This document shows positions 44,801 through 53,878 of a DNA stretch of 64,000 bases, piece by piece. Under the pieces are notes generated by a model. The model had not been told where the DNA came from and did no database searches. It saw only the letters and a program-made list of their open reading frames with translations. The stretch is from Pseudothermotoga_B sp051235805 (GTDB lineage Bacteria > Thermotogota > Thermotogae > Thermotogales > DSM-5069): NCBI RefSeq assembly GCF_051235805.1, contig NZ_JBPNXV010000003.1, forward strand, positions 49,849 through 113,848. Direction: 5' to 3'. The position numbers and the translations under genes are program-made. Within the stretch, counting starts at the first letter, position 1; each line of letters begins with the position of its first letter.

Positions 44801-45237
44801 TTGCCGTTATAAAGATGAATCTGTCGATGAAGTCCGAAAGAAGGTCCTCTCTGAAAGGGATGGCAACGCATACTTGAGTAACCAAAAGCGAGAAAGTTGC
44901 ATAGTCCGAAAGAAGGTCCTCTCTGAAAGGGATGGCAACTGCTGTTTCTATTGTCTTTCCAGTCTCCAATGCTTCTTCTGTCCGAAAGAAGGTCCTCTCT
45001 GAAAGGGATGGCAACAGGGGGAGGTGGAACTTAGCTCCTCCCCCTTCTTCGTCCGAAAGAAGGTCCTCTCTGAAAGGGATGGCAACTATATCTCAACAAA
45101 TTCTTGAAGTTCTTCATGGTAAATCAGTCCGAAAGAAGGTCCTCTCTGAAAGGGATGGCAACTGCAGAGTCTTGTTCCGCCTTACGAATATCAATACTCT
45201 CGTCCGAAAGAAGGTCCTCTCTGAAAGGGATGTCAGC
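41865..45237 (+). CRISPR. CRISPR array, 45 repeats of 36 bp, 44 spacers
   Basis: Repeat begins GTCCGAAAGAAGG and ends GGGATGGCAAC (36 bp); all are identical except the last (45202-45237), where GGCAAC is changed to GTCAGC. Spacers are about 35-45 nt. The repeat 3' end supplies an ATGGCAAC-type 5' handle, so transcription runs left to right from the ago side. Spacers 3 and 4 (42050-42089 and 42126-42165) are identical. Several spacers encode related peptides on the reverse strand. Confidence 0.99.
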
Positions 45238-45330
45238 ATGCTGTTTTTCCGTGACTGAGGGATATAGTAGACATATGACATATCACTTTTGAAAATAGAC
45301 GTATAATCTTGGGCAAAAAGGGGGAGTTAG

Positions 45331-46293
45331 ATGATTAGCTTACCTTGGCAAGAAAAGCCAAAAGATTGTGAAAGCGTAATCTGGAGGTATGAGAACAACC
45401 CAATAATCAAGAGAAACCCAATAAAGAAAGGAGCTCGTGTTTTCAATTCAGCTGTTGCTGTTTTTGAGAATGGTTTTGTTGGAATCTTCAGAGTTGATCA
45501 CAAGAACACAAAACCATTTCTGCACCTTGGTTGGAGTGAAGATGGCATCAACTGGAAAATAGAGGAAGAAGAAATCAAATGGATAGATTTAGACAGCAAG
45601 CCTTTCCCAGTCAACTATGCCTATGATCCAAGGCTTGTGAGAATAGATGACGCATATTACATAACCTTTTGCACAGATGATCATGGTCCTACGATTGGTA
45701 TCGGTTTTACAAAAGACTTCAAGACTTTTGTGAGGCTTCCAAATGCTTTTGTTCCATTCAACAGAAACGGTGTGCTTTTTCCAAGGAAGATAAAGGGTAA
45801 ATACGTGATGCTGAACAGACCCAGTGACAATGGTCATACTCCGTTTGGAGACATCTTCTTGAGTGAAAGTTTTGACCTTGTGCATTGGGGAAACCACAGA
45901 TTTGTAATGGCAAGGAGTAACCACAATTGGTGGGAAAACTTGAAAATCGGTGCAGGTCCAGTACCAATTGAGACAGATGAAGGATGGCTCTTGATCTACC
46001 ATGGGGTAACTTTGACATGCAACGGCTATGTTTACAGCTTTGGTGGGGCAATACTTGATTTAGAAGATCCAAGCAAGGTTTTATACCGATGCAAGTATTA
46101 CTTGCTCACACCCGAAGAGAATTACGAGGTGTGCGGCTTTGTACCGAACGTGGTCTTCCCGTGTGCAACCCTTTATGAAGAGCAAACCAAGAGAATTGTC
46201 ATCTACTACGGTGCAGCAGACACCTATGTAGCTGTAGCTTTTGGGTATTTAGACCAGATCGTAGACTACATAAAGAGCAATTCAGAAAAATAA
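45331..46293 (+). CDS. GH130 glycoside phosphorylase (mannoside type)
   Basis: 320 residues, five-bladed beta-propeller of GH130: NPIIKRNP, GWSEDGINW, the catalytic-Asp segment YDPRLVRID and KIGAGPVPIETDEGWLLIYHGV. GH130 enzymes phosphorolyse beta-mannosides to mannose 1-phosphate, here presumably in the cytosol. ATG behind AAAGGGGGAG. It starts 93 bp after the last CRISPR repeat and has a TATAAT at 45302-45307. A second GH130 lies at 48.5 kb on the other strand. Confidence 0.92.
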   Translation: MISLPWQEKPKDCESVIWRYENNPIIKRNPIKKGARVFNSAVAVFENGFVGIFRVDHKNTKPFLHLGWSEDGINWKIEEEEIKWIDLDSKPFPVNYAYDPRLVRIDDAYYITFCTDDHGPTIGIGFTKDFKTFVRLPNAFVPFNRNGVLFPRKIKGKYVMLNRPSDNGHTPFGDIFLSESFDLVHWGNHRFVMARSNHNWWENLKIGAGPVPIETDEGWLLIYHGVTLTCNGYVYSFGGAILDLEDPSKVLYRCKYYLLTPEENYEVCGFVPNVVFPCATLYEEQTKRIVIYYGAADTYVAVAFGYLDQIVDYIKSNSEK

Positions 46294-46511
46294 ATCGTCA
46301 GAACTGTCTTTGGTTAATTCATAAGCATTTTTCAAATTCAATTAACTGTCGATAGCACGGCTGAAAAAAAGAAAAACCATCATATGCACAGACAATTTCA
46401 GCTGCACGATCAAACAACAAAGATGCTATATTGAAGATAGGTTAAAGAGAAAGATATCGAAGATCTGTATCTACTTCAAAGCTGAGGGAAAACTATCTAT
46501 CTGAGGGAGAG

Positions 46512-48101
46512 ATGAGCTTGGAACTCTTATCGGGAAAACTTAAGGAGGGTACCTTTGTTCAGGATCAAAAAGATTTCACACTCAGATTAGAGATCAGGAA
46601 AACAAGCTTTGGTTGGATGATAAACGGTTTCGTCAAAGGAAGACCGAGAATCCTCGAGATTTACAAGGCAACTTCACCTGGCATCGTTTTAGTCAACAAT
46701 TGGCAATCTTGGGGTCCATGCGCAGTTGTAGATAACTCTTCGTACAAAGTACCACCTTTGAACCCAGAATGGCAATACAGTGCATCGTTGCATCCAGAAT
46801 TAATAAAAGAAAACATTCTGGTCAGTGACTACTTCGTTGCCACTCAGGAAAGGCTATACGGCTTTCTGACTTCAAAGATCGCTCATCCATTTTTCACGAT
46901 CAAAGACGGTACAGTTTCAGCGGCACTTGATTTCTCTGATCTGACTTTCACCGATTACGTACCACTTGAACCTCTGGCTGTCTTCGAGAGAAAGGATATC
47001 TTTCAAGCGCTGGAAGAATATGCAACGTTGATTTCGCAGGAAAACAACGTTCAGATTCGTAAACACAATCCAATTGGATGGTGCAGTTGGTATCAGTACT
47101 TTCTAAATCTTTCTTGGCAGGAACTGCTGAAAAACCTTTCACTCGCACAGTATTATCCATTTGATGTTTTCCAGATAGACGATGGCTATGAACAGGACAT
47201 TGGAGATTGGCTCGAATCGAAAAGTGGTTTTCCTTCACTCGAAGAAATGGCTCAAAGAATAAAAGATCACGGCTTTAAACCAGGTGTCTGGACTGCACCG
47301 TTTAGCCTCTCTGAACAAAGTAAGTTGTTCAATTCTCACAAAGACTGGGTGGTAAAAGAGAACTCTTGTCCAAAGATGGCTTACAAGAACTGGAATAAAT
47401 CAATCTATGCCCTTGACTTGTCAAATAACGAGGTCAAACAATGGCTTTTTGAAACTTTTTCAACACTTTACAGAATGGGCTACAGGTATTTCAAAATTGA
47501 CTTTCTTTTCGCGGGCGCATTACCTGGTATGCGAGAAAAACCAGTCACACCAGTACAAGCCTTCAGAGAGGGTATGCAAATCATCAGAAAGGCTGTAAGG
47601 GACAGTTTCATACTTGGTTGCGGCTCGCCACTCTTACCTGCAGCTGGCTATGTTGATGGAATGAGAATTGGACCAGACACTGCGCCTTACTGGGGCAACG
47701 ACTTGCCAGACACAGGAGGACCAGCGGCAAAATGGGCACTGAGAAACGCTATAACAAGATACTTCATGCACAAAAAGCTTTGGTTGAACGATCCAGATTG
47801 TCTGCTGCTGAGAAATCTTCAAACAGAGCTAAGTTCAGAGGAAAGAAAGATCTACGCCTATACCTGTGGACTTTTAGACAACATGATCTTTGTGAGTGAT
47901 GATCTATCCTTGATCGATGAAGAAGGTAAGAAAATCTTCATGCAGACATTCAGGCTCACAGGTGGAAAGGCACGATTAAAAGAAATCATCTCTGAGGCAG
48001 CAAAGTATTCCATCGAGATTTATGGAACTAAAACGGGCAACTTCAGATTCGACGTTGATCTGGACAAGAAGCAATTTAATCTTGAAGCACTTCAGGAATA
48101 G
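46512..48101 (+). CDS. galA: GH36 alpha-galactosidase
   Basis: 529 residues. The motifs WCSWYQYF, FQIDDGYEQDIGDW, the nucleophile segment YFKIDFLFAGALPG (Asp330) and the acid/base segment RIGPDTAPYW (Asp389) match Thermotoga maritima GalA (Asp327, Asp387). It removes terminal alpha-galactose from galactomanno-oligosaccharides or raffinose-type sugars. No signal peptide, so intracellular. With the GH130 phosphorylases it suggests galactomannan use. ATG behind GAGGGAGAG. Confidence 0.93.
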   Translation: MSLELLSGKLKEGTFVQDQKDFTLRLEIRKTSFGWMINGFVKGRPRILEIYKATSPGIVLVNNWQSWGPCAVVDNSSYKVPPLNPEWQYSASLHPELIKENILVSDYFVATQERLYGFLTSKIAHPFFTIKDGTVSAALDFSDLTFTDYVPLEPLAVFERKDIFQALEEYATLISQENNVQIRKHNPIGWCSWYQYFLNLSWQELLKNLSLAQYYPFDVFQIDDGYEQDIGDWLESKSGFPSLEEMAQRIKDHGFKPGVWTAPFSLSEQSKLFNSHKDWVVKENSCPKMAYKNWNKSIYALDLSNNEVKQWLFETFSTLYRMGYRYFKIDFLFAGALPGMREKPVTPVQAFREGMQIIRKAVRDSFILGCGSPLLPAAGYVDGMRIGPDTAPYWGNDLPDTGGPAAKWALRNAITRYFMHKKLWLNDPDCLLLRNLQTELSSEERKIYAYTCGLLDNMIFVSDDLSLIDEEGKKIFMQTFRLTGGKARLKEIISEAAKYSIEIYGTKTGNFRFDVDLDKKQFNLEALQE

Positions 48102-48472
48102 AAAGCGGCGAGTAATGAGCTTTGCACGTTACCGTGTCTAACATCTTCCTGAATACCGTTGACGCAGTTTTCGTTCACAGTGCTGTAAGTTTCCCTTTGT
48201 TCTTAGCTGTGCGTTCTCAAAAGGTTTCTTGCAGAAACCCACTTGAACGAGTTAATCATCTGTGCAAAGAACAGATGTTATGGCACGTTGATCAGACAAG
48301 AGTCTGCCAAGTTACGCCGACTTTTGTGCAAAGGTGTTTTATGAGCTCTGCGATATGTTCAGTACACCGGACGAGCCATGAATCAATGCCTTTAACGAAA
48401 CACAGGCTTTCAACTTTGTTTTCGCCCTGAATACTTAGTGATCTAATGAGCGCTTATTCCAAAAAAGATCGT
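48102..48472. other. Intergenic region without an intact gene
   Basis: 371 bp between convergent GH36 and GH130 genes. On the minus strand about 50 codons (48293-48450) read GENKVESLCFVKGIDSWLVR... to a stop without any standard start, perhaps the tail of a decayed gene; a 102-codon plus frame over the same area has no recognisable content. No clear terminator seen. Confidence 0.35.
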
Positions 48473-49489
48473 TCATCTGCAAAGCTTTATTAATTCCTCA
48501 ATCTTCGCTGTCGCGAGACAGATGACGGTATCGGCAGCACCATAGTAAATGAACAACTCATCTTCTTTCACAACTGCTCCGGTTGGAAAGACAACGTTAT
48601 TTCTAAAACCGCCTTTCACTTCATACTCTACTTCAGGTACCAAGATCGGGTCTTGGCAGATTCCTATGACTCGTGAAGGATCTTCTAAGTCCAGCAGCAT
48701 GACCCCCGCGGTGTAACGCTTTGTCCACTTTTCCTCCCATCCATTCTTCCCCCTGGACGGATCGATATCAACAGCATGAAAGATGACCAACCAACCCGCA
48801 TCAGTCTTGATTGGTGGTACACCAGGTCCTATCTTTAAATTGGCAAAGGGAACATCTTCGACAGCCAAAAGCAGTTTGCTATCTCCCCAATGCTTAAGAT
48901 CAGGCGAAGAACTTATCCAGATATCGAATCTCTCCAAACCAAGCCTTCCATATACTGGAAAAGGTCTCTCAAGGCGCACATAAAAACCGTTTATTTTTTC
49001 AGGAAAAAGCACAAGATTTCTGTTGTCAGGCGTGGATAGTGAAAGTATCTCAAAATTCTTGAAATCTTTTGTAGTTGCTATACCAGCCCTGATTCCATGC
49101 CATGTGTCAACTGCAAAGGACATGTAGATGGTTCCATCTATCACGGTCAGTCTCGGATCGTACATTCTTATGAAATCGTTTAGACCGATCTCAAAGTTCA
49201 GTGGTGAAGCTTCTACCGTCCAATGGACACCATCTTTACTCCGTGCCATCCCGAGGTTTGTACCTTCCAATCTCTGTTCTTCGAAAGAACCGTAATCGTT
49301 GCGGAAGACCATCAGGTACTCACCGTTGAACTCACATACACCTGGATTGAAAACCAGCACAGATGAATAACCAAGATTCTTGTAAGTCAGTATGGGATTT
49401 GCCGGATGACGCTTAACAACTTGCTTCGACTTCAGTTCACCTACGGGCTTGGGTTCGTAAAGCTTTTTAATCAGTGAGAAATCTATCAT
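48473..49489 (-). CDS. GH130 glycoside phosphorylase, second copy
   Basis: 338 residues from the ATG behind AAAGGAGGCG. The GH130 propeller motifs are NPILTYKNLGYSSVLVFNPG, FIRMYDPRLTVIDGTIY (catalytic Asp) and NLKIGPGVPPIKTDAGWLVIFH, ending in VFPTGAVVKEDELFIYYGAADT. Divergent in sequence from the copy at 45.3 kb, so probably acting on a different linkage or chain length (mannosylglucose versus mannobiose type). Divergent to the ROK regulator, which may control it. Confidence 0.92.
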   Translation of the reverse strand: MIDFSLIKKLYEPKPVGELKSKQVVKRHPANPILTYKNLGYSSVLVFNPGVCEFNGEYLMVFRNDYGSFEEQRLEGTNLGMARSKDGVHWTVEASPLNFEIGLNDFIRMYDPRLTVIDGTIYMSFAVDTWHGIRAGIATTKDFKNFEILSLSTPDNRNLVLFPEKINGFYVRLERPFPVYGRLGLERFDIWISSSPDLKHWGDSKLLLAVEDVPFANLKIGPGVPPIKTDAGWLVIFHAVDIDPSRGKNGWEEKWTKRYTAGVMLLDLEDPSRVIGICQDPILVPEVEYEVKGGFRNNVVFPTGAVVKEDELFIYYGAADTVICLATAKIEELIKLCR

Positions 49490-49668
49490 GAAAACGCCTC
49501 CTTTCATCTTGATCCCTTAAAGTATTACACATAAACCCAAGAGGAAGAAAATGCCTGTTTTTGACCAATAACTATGGTTCATGGTCTTTTTTGACTGTTA
49601 TCACTGAAAAAAACCTGATGTGAAAAGCCAAGAATTAGTTCGCAAATCATTGTAACTATCGTTAACAT

Positions 49669-49719
49669 TTGACAAAAGATACCGTAAAAACATAATATTA
49701 GTTAGCCTTTGATAACTAA
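49669..49719 (+). promoter_or_regulatory. Promoter and ROK operator upstream of the ROK regulator
   Basis: TTGACA (49669-49674), 16 nt, CATAAT (49691-49696). Immediately downstream is a perfect inverted repeat TTAGTTA-N8-TAACTAA (49698-49719) that overlaps the start site. A further TAAC-TATC-GTTA dyad lies at 49653-49664. These are probably autoregulatory operators that also control the divergent GH130 gene. Confidence 0.6.
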
Positions 49720-49733
49720 ATCGGGGGGGACAT

Positions 49734-50867
49734 ATGTTATCAAATCTTGAGTCAAGGGTCTTGAAGATCATCCGTGATTCAAAAGAAATATCAAGACTTG
49801 AAATATCCAAAAGCTTAGGTCTGAGCAAACCAGTTGTCAGTCAGACTGTTTCACAGTTGATAAAAAAAGGACTAGTTCAACAGATGGGTATTTCCAAATC
49901 AAAGTTTGGTAGACCAAGAATCAAACTGCAATTTATTCCAGACAGATGGTACTGTGTCGGTGTAGAACTCGAAGAGAACTACTTGGAAGCCATCGTCACC
50001 GATCTCACTGGCAAAGTAATGTTGTCTTTCAGAGAAAAGACTCCGTTGATACGAAAACCACTTGAAATAGCCACCTGGTGTTGTGAAAAGATTCAAGATC
50101 TGATAGCAAAATCGTCCGTTCCCAGACAGAAGATACTCGGTGTTGGTGTTGGTATTTCTGGAATGGTCGATCCAAGCACAGACTTAGTGAGAGCAGCTCC
50201 TGCCTTTGAAATGAAGAATTTCGACCTGAAAACGACACTTGAGAAAGATCTCAATATACCAGTTTGTGTGGCTAACAGGGTAAAATTGGCTGCATTGGCT
50301 GAACACACAGTTGGTGCGGCTAAGGGGTTCACTGATATTCTTTTTATCTTCATAGACAGTGGTCTTGGTTCAGCCCTGATAATCGATGATCAACCTTTTC
50401 AAGGACACTTTGGCAAAGCAGGAGAATTTGGTTGGAATGTAACAGACGTTGATCTCACAAAAGACGATCTCTCTGAAGAACCACAGTTTGGTCATTTAGC
50501 TAGGAAATTATCTGGACACGCACTGAGCAAATACTTGAAAACCTCAGATGTAGGAGTGTTTAATGAGATCTTACGTAGCCTGCACGAAGAAAAACCACGC
50601 AGCACAAAAATCAAGCGGGCTTTGTTGCATCTGTCTGCCGCAATGAGTAATGCAATACTCATGTTTGATCCACAGATGGTGATAATCAAAGGAAGAATCG
50701 GTCAAAGATGTTTCAAAGAACTCTCACACTTTATTCTTCCAGAGCTTCAAAGGATGCTACCAGCTGAGTTTTACGAAAATCTGCAGCTAAGGAACGGCAC
50801 AATTGAAGAGTTTGACGTTGCCTTAGGTGGAGTCTTCTTGGTTCAGAAGAGGATAATGAACATCTAA
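49734..50867 (+). CDS. ROK-family transcriptional regulator
   Basis: 377 residues. N-terminal winged HTH (SRLEISKSLGLSKPVVSQTVSQ), then a ROK sugar-kinase-like domain with VGISGMVDPSTD and a divergent DxGxG (FIDSGLGSALIID); the usual ROK zinc motif CxCGxxGC is not visible. XylR/NagC-type repressor, presumably sensing a sugar from the mannoside cluster. ATG behind GGGGGGGA. It is followed by the ABC transporter genes. Confidence 0.9.
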   Translation: MLSNLESRVLKIIRDSKEISRLEISKSLGLSKPVVSQTVSQLIKKGLVQQMGISKSKFGRPRIKLQFIPDRWYCVGVELEENYLEAIVTDLTGKVMLSFREKTPLIRKPLEIATWCCEKIQDLIAKSSVPRQKILGVGVGISGMVDPSTDLVRAAPAFEMKNFDLKTTLEKDLNIPVCVANRVKLAALAEHTVGAAKGFTDILFIFIDSGLGSALIIDDQPFQGHFGKAGEFGWNVTDVDLTKDDLSEEPQFGHLARKLSGHALSKYLKTSDVGVFNEILRSLHEEKPRSTKIKRALLHLSAAMSNAILMFDPQMVIIKGRIGQRCFKELSHFILPELQRMLPAEFYENLQLRNGTIEEFDVALGGVFLVQKRIMNI

Positions 50868-50889
50868 ATCCCTGCGAGGAGGTGGTTTC

Positions 50890-52131
50890 ATGAAGAAGGT
50901 TCTTGTTGCGTTACTGGTTTTGGCAACGGTATTTGTCATGGCTGATGTCGTTCTCATGTGGTTCACAGACGGACCAGACTTCGACATCATGCAGTCACAG
51001 ATTGCAAAATTTGAGAAAACCGAGGGTGAAAAGGTCGTTGTACTTAACCTTCCCTACTATTTGGAGTACAAACCCAAGCTCGCGGCTATGGCTAAGGCTG
51101 GCTCACCACCAGACGTTGCAAGAGAAACCGATATTCTCCCATGGGTCGAGTATGCCGTCGATCTAAAACCACTGATTGAAAAGTACACAGGCATGAAATT
51201 CGAGGAATGGCTGGACAACGTCTCTTTCTACAAACCTGCGTTCAAGAAGATTTACGAGAAATTGGGGAAGGTTGTTGGAATCCCTTACACATCCGATGCA
51301 CACGCAATCTTCTACAACAAAGAGATATTCAAGAAAGCAGGTATCGAACCACCAAAAGACAAACCGTGGACTATCGATGAGTGGTACGCTGCTATGAAGA
51401 AGATCAAGCAGAGCGGTGCCGCAAGGTATGCCCTTGTTTATGATTTCAGTCCGTACAGATTCTCAAACTTGCTGTACGTCTTCGGTGGAGGAATTTGGGA
51501 TCCAAACGGTAAGGAAATAACGATCGATTCAACTGAATCAATCGAAGCACTCGAATTTTTCGTCAAACTGCACGACGAAGACCTCATGCCGAAAGCTGTC
51601 TGGCTTACCGGCGATGCCCCAGCTAAGTATTTCCAAAATGGTATGGCAGCGATGTATGTCTCTGGAATTTGGATGCTCGCACAGTTCAGAGAACAGCTCA
51701 AATTTGATTGGGGCGCAATCATGTGGCCCTACAAACGTCAGCGAGCGGTCATGACTGGTGGAAAGTACATCGTACCATTCACAGAGAAAGGCGCAAAGCT
51801 TGCACTCTTTTTGACAAACCAAGAAAACTTGGCTGAATTTGCAGGAAAACTTTTCCTTATACCAGACAGGAAAGACTTAGCTGATAAAGTTGTAATAACA
51901 GATCCTGTGATAAACGAAATCTATGCCATTGTGATGAAAGATCTTAACGAATCTGGCAGGGGAAGTTTAGTTGCTGATTGGTACGATCCCGACACCGCTG
52001 CGATAGTACAAAAGAATCGTTCAGTCATAACTGATGCCATAAAATCTGCTGTAGCAAAAGAAAAGACACCAGCTCAGGCATTCAGAGAACTCGCAAAGTT
52101 TCTCAGAGAAGAAGCAGCCAAGAGTAAATGA
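50890..52131 (+). CDS. ABC sugar transporter, substrate-binding protein
   Basis: 413 residues, signal peptide (MKKVLVALLVLATVFVMA). MalE-like family 1 solute-binding fold: WFTDGPDFDIMQSQIAKFEK, AGSPPDVARE, IPYTSDAHAIFYNKEIFKKAGI and AAMYVSGIWMLAQ. Binds an oligosaccharide in the periplasm. A strong hairpin after the gene would raise its mRNA level above the permease genes. ATG behind GGAGG. Confidence 0.94.
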   Translation: MKKVLVALLVLATVFVMADVVLMWFTDGPDFDIMQSQIAKFEKTEGEKVVVLNLPYYLEYKPKLAAMAKAGSPPDVARETDILPWVEYAVDLKPLIEKYTGMKFEEWLDNVSFYKPAFKKIYEKLGKVVGIPYTSDAHAIFYNKEIFKKAGIEPPKDKPWTIDEWYAAMKKIKQSGAARYALVYDFSPYRFSNLLYVFGGGIWDPNGKEITIDSTESIEALEFFVKLHDEDLMPKAVWLTGDAPAKYFQNGMAAMYVSGIWMLAQFREQLKFDWGAIMWPYKRQRAVMTGGKYIVPFTEKGAKLALFLTNQENLAEFAGKLFLIPDRKDLADKVVITDPVINEIYAIVMKDLNESGRGSLVADWYDPDTAAIVQKNRSVITDAIKSAVAKEKTPAQAFRELAKFLREEAAKSK

Positions 52132-52138
52132 GAGTCTG

Positions 52139-52158
52139 CCGGGAGGTCTTCCTCCCGG
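52139..52158 (+). terminator. Intercistronic stem-loop after the binding-protein gene
   Basis: Perfect 8 bp stem CCGGGAGG / CCTCCCGG with TCTT loop, followed by TTTG. It is a partial terminator or mRNA stabiliser, as after dctP. Confidence 0.75.
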
Positions 52159-52182
52159 TTTGCCAAAACTGGGGGAATGCTT

Positions 52183-53046
52183 TTGAAAAAACAATTAATG
52201 GCGTGGTTATTTCTTTTACCAAATCTGTTGATCTTCTGCATATTCATAGTCACACCGGCATTGAGCAGTTTTTACTTTTCTTTCACAGATTCAGATATGC
52301 TGACCTTCTCTGGCAGATTCATCGGTGTAGCGAATTTCAAAAATTTACTGCAACCATCGAGTGATTTTGTCCGCGCACTGCTCAGAACACTTATTTACAC
52401 TGTTACGGTAGTTCCCTTGGTCTTTCTGTGCTCGCTTGGACTTTCGGTCATGACGACATCAGACTTCTTTTATGGCAAACCATTCCTACGTGCTCTCTTC
52501 TACTGGCCATGGCTCTTATCACCTTCCATCATTGGGATATCTTGGAAATGGTTTCTCGATTATGATGCTGGATTGATAAATACACTGTTGATGAAATTTG
52601 GGCAAAACCCTGTGCCCTGGCTGATAGACAAAAAGCTGGCGTTCATCAGTGTCACAATGGTGACTATTTGGAATGTTGCTGGATATTTCATGGTGATGTT
52701 CAACGCTGCACTGACTACTATTCCGAACGAGGTTTACGAAGCCGCAGCTTTGGACGGTGCCAATCGTTGGGTGAGATTTTGGAAGATCATCTTTCCATTG
52801 CTCAAGCCGACCTCGGTGCTCGTTGTGGTACTGTCAACAATCATGACTATGAGGAATTTCGAGATAATATACGTTTTCACCGCTGGTGGTCCTGGAACTG
52901 CGACAACGATGATTGCTCAGAGAATATATCACGCTGCATTTATGGAAAGAAGGCTTGGGATGGCTTCGGCTATGTCCGTAATATTGTTTTTCATCTTGAT
53001 AAGTTTGTCTTTACTACAGTTCAGGATCTTGGAGGAAGAGAAATGA
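52183..53046 (+). CDS. ABC sugar transporter permease 1 (MalF/UgpA type)
   Basis: 287 residues with six membrane helices: an N-terminal AWLFLLPNLLIFCIFIVTPAL and the EAA loop YEAAALDGANRWVRFWKIIFPLL (near residue 190) that binds the ATPase. TTG start at 52183 (GGGGG, spacing 7) preferred over ATG 52177. No ATPase gene is in the cluster; the shared MsmK/UgpC-type ATPase must be elsewhere. Ends in ATGA overlap with permease 2. Confidence 0.93.
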   Translation: MKKQLMAWLFLLPNLLIFCIFIVTPALSSFYFSFTDSDMLTFSGRFIGVANFKNLLQPSSDFVRALLRTLIYTVTVVPLVFLCSLGLSVMTTSDFFYGKPFLRALFYWPWLLSPSIIGISWKWFLDYDAGLINTLLMKFGQNPVPWLIDKKLAFISVTMVTIWNVAGYFMVMFNAALTTIPNEVYEAAALDGANRWVRFWKIIFPLLKPTSVLVVVLSTIMTMRNFEIIYVFTAGGPGTATTMIAQRIYHAAFMERRLGMASAMSVILFFILISLSLLQFRILEEEK

Positions 53047-53867
53047 AAAGAAAAAGAAGATTACTGATAGTGATTGTGAATCTCTTTGCCTATCTGTTTG
53101 CGTTTTTTTATGTCTTACCGATCCTCTGGACAGTCTTCTCGAGTTTTAAAGAAGAAACAGACCTCTTTGCATGGCCTCCAAGACTGATAACTAAACTCAC
53201 TTCGATCAATTATCAATTAGTATTTTCAAAGACTCCTATCTCTTTGTTCATCAGAAACTCTTTTCTAATATCGATTTCTGCAACCGCTTTGACTGTATTG
53301 ATAAGCCTAATGGGTGGTTACGCATTGGCGAAGTACCAATTTCGCTACAGGAACTTTGTCTCAAATTTCACGCTCTCTATGCTCATGATTCCACTTCAGG
53401 TCATAATGGTTCCTGTCTATCTGGTTTTATCTAAGATTGGCATGATCAACACACTTTGGGGATTGATCATTCCTCCTGCAGCAACACCAACTGGCATATT
53501 TCTTGCACAGCGATACATTCATTCTGCGATTCCAGACGAATTGCTCGAGAGCGCGAGAATAGATGGCGCTGGTGAGTGGAAGATCTTCTTCAGGATTGTT
53601 TTACCACTCTCAACACCACTGCTGGCGGCTATTTCTGTTCTCTCGTTCACGTGGCGATGGAACGACTTTCTGTGGCCTCTCATCGTTGTTGGTTCTCCAA
53701 AGCTGTACACAATCCAACTGGCTCTTGGAATGTATGCTGGTGAGCATATAGTCCAGTGGGGACCACTCTTGGCTATGACAACGATCTCGATGTTGCCAGT
53801 GCTGATAGTGTTCTTGTCGCTGCAGAAATACTTTGTCAAGGGTATAACAACTGGAGCTATCAAATGA
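53043..53867 (+). CDS. ABC sugar transporter permease 2 (MalG/UgpE type)
   Basis: 274 residues. IVNLFAYLFAFFYVLPILWTVFSSFK at the N-terminus, EAA-type loop LLESARIDGAGEWKIFFRIVLPLSTP near residue 170, and the final QKYFVKGITTGAIK ending typical of this family. ATG overlaps the permease 1 stop (ATGA); a longer in-frame extension back to 52668 has no support. Confidence 0.93.
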   Translation: MKRKRRLLIVIVNLFAYLFAFFYVLPILWTVFSSFKEETDLFAWPPRLITKLTSINYQLVFSKTPISLFIRNSFLISISATALTVLISLMGGYALAKYQFRYRNFVSNFTLSMLMIPLQVIMVPVYLVLSKIGMINTLWGLIIPPAATPTGIFLAQRYIHSAIPDELLESARIDGAGEWKIFFRIVLPLSTPLLAAISVLSFTWRWNDFLWPLIVVGSPKLYTIQLALGMYAGEHIVQWGPLLAMTTISMLPVLIVFLSLQKYFVKGITTGAIK

Positions 53868-53878
53868 GGTGAGTCGCT

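Noticed and set aside
41791..45292. Many open frames inside the CRISPR array with repeated LSERTFF or RKKVLSERDG peptides
   Set aside because: They are translations of the 36 bp repeat in different frames, not genes.
48122..48430. 102-codon plus-strand open frame
   Set aside because: No ribosome site, no recognisable content, Cys/His-rich composition typical of a shadow frame.
52668..53042. N-terminal extension of permease 2
   Set aside because: The extension is out-of-frame permease 1 sequence; the ATGA-coupled ATG at 53043 gives a normal-length MalG-type protein.
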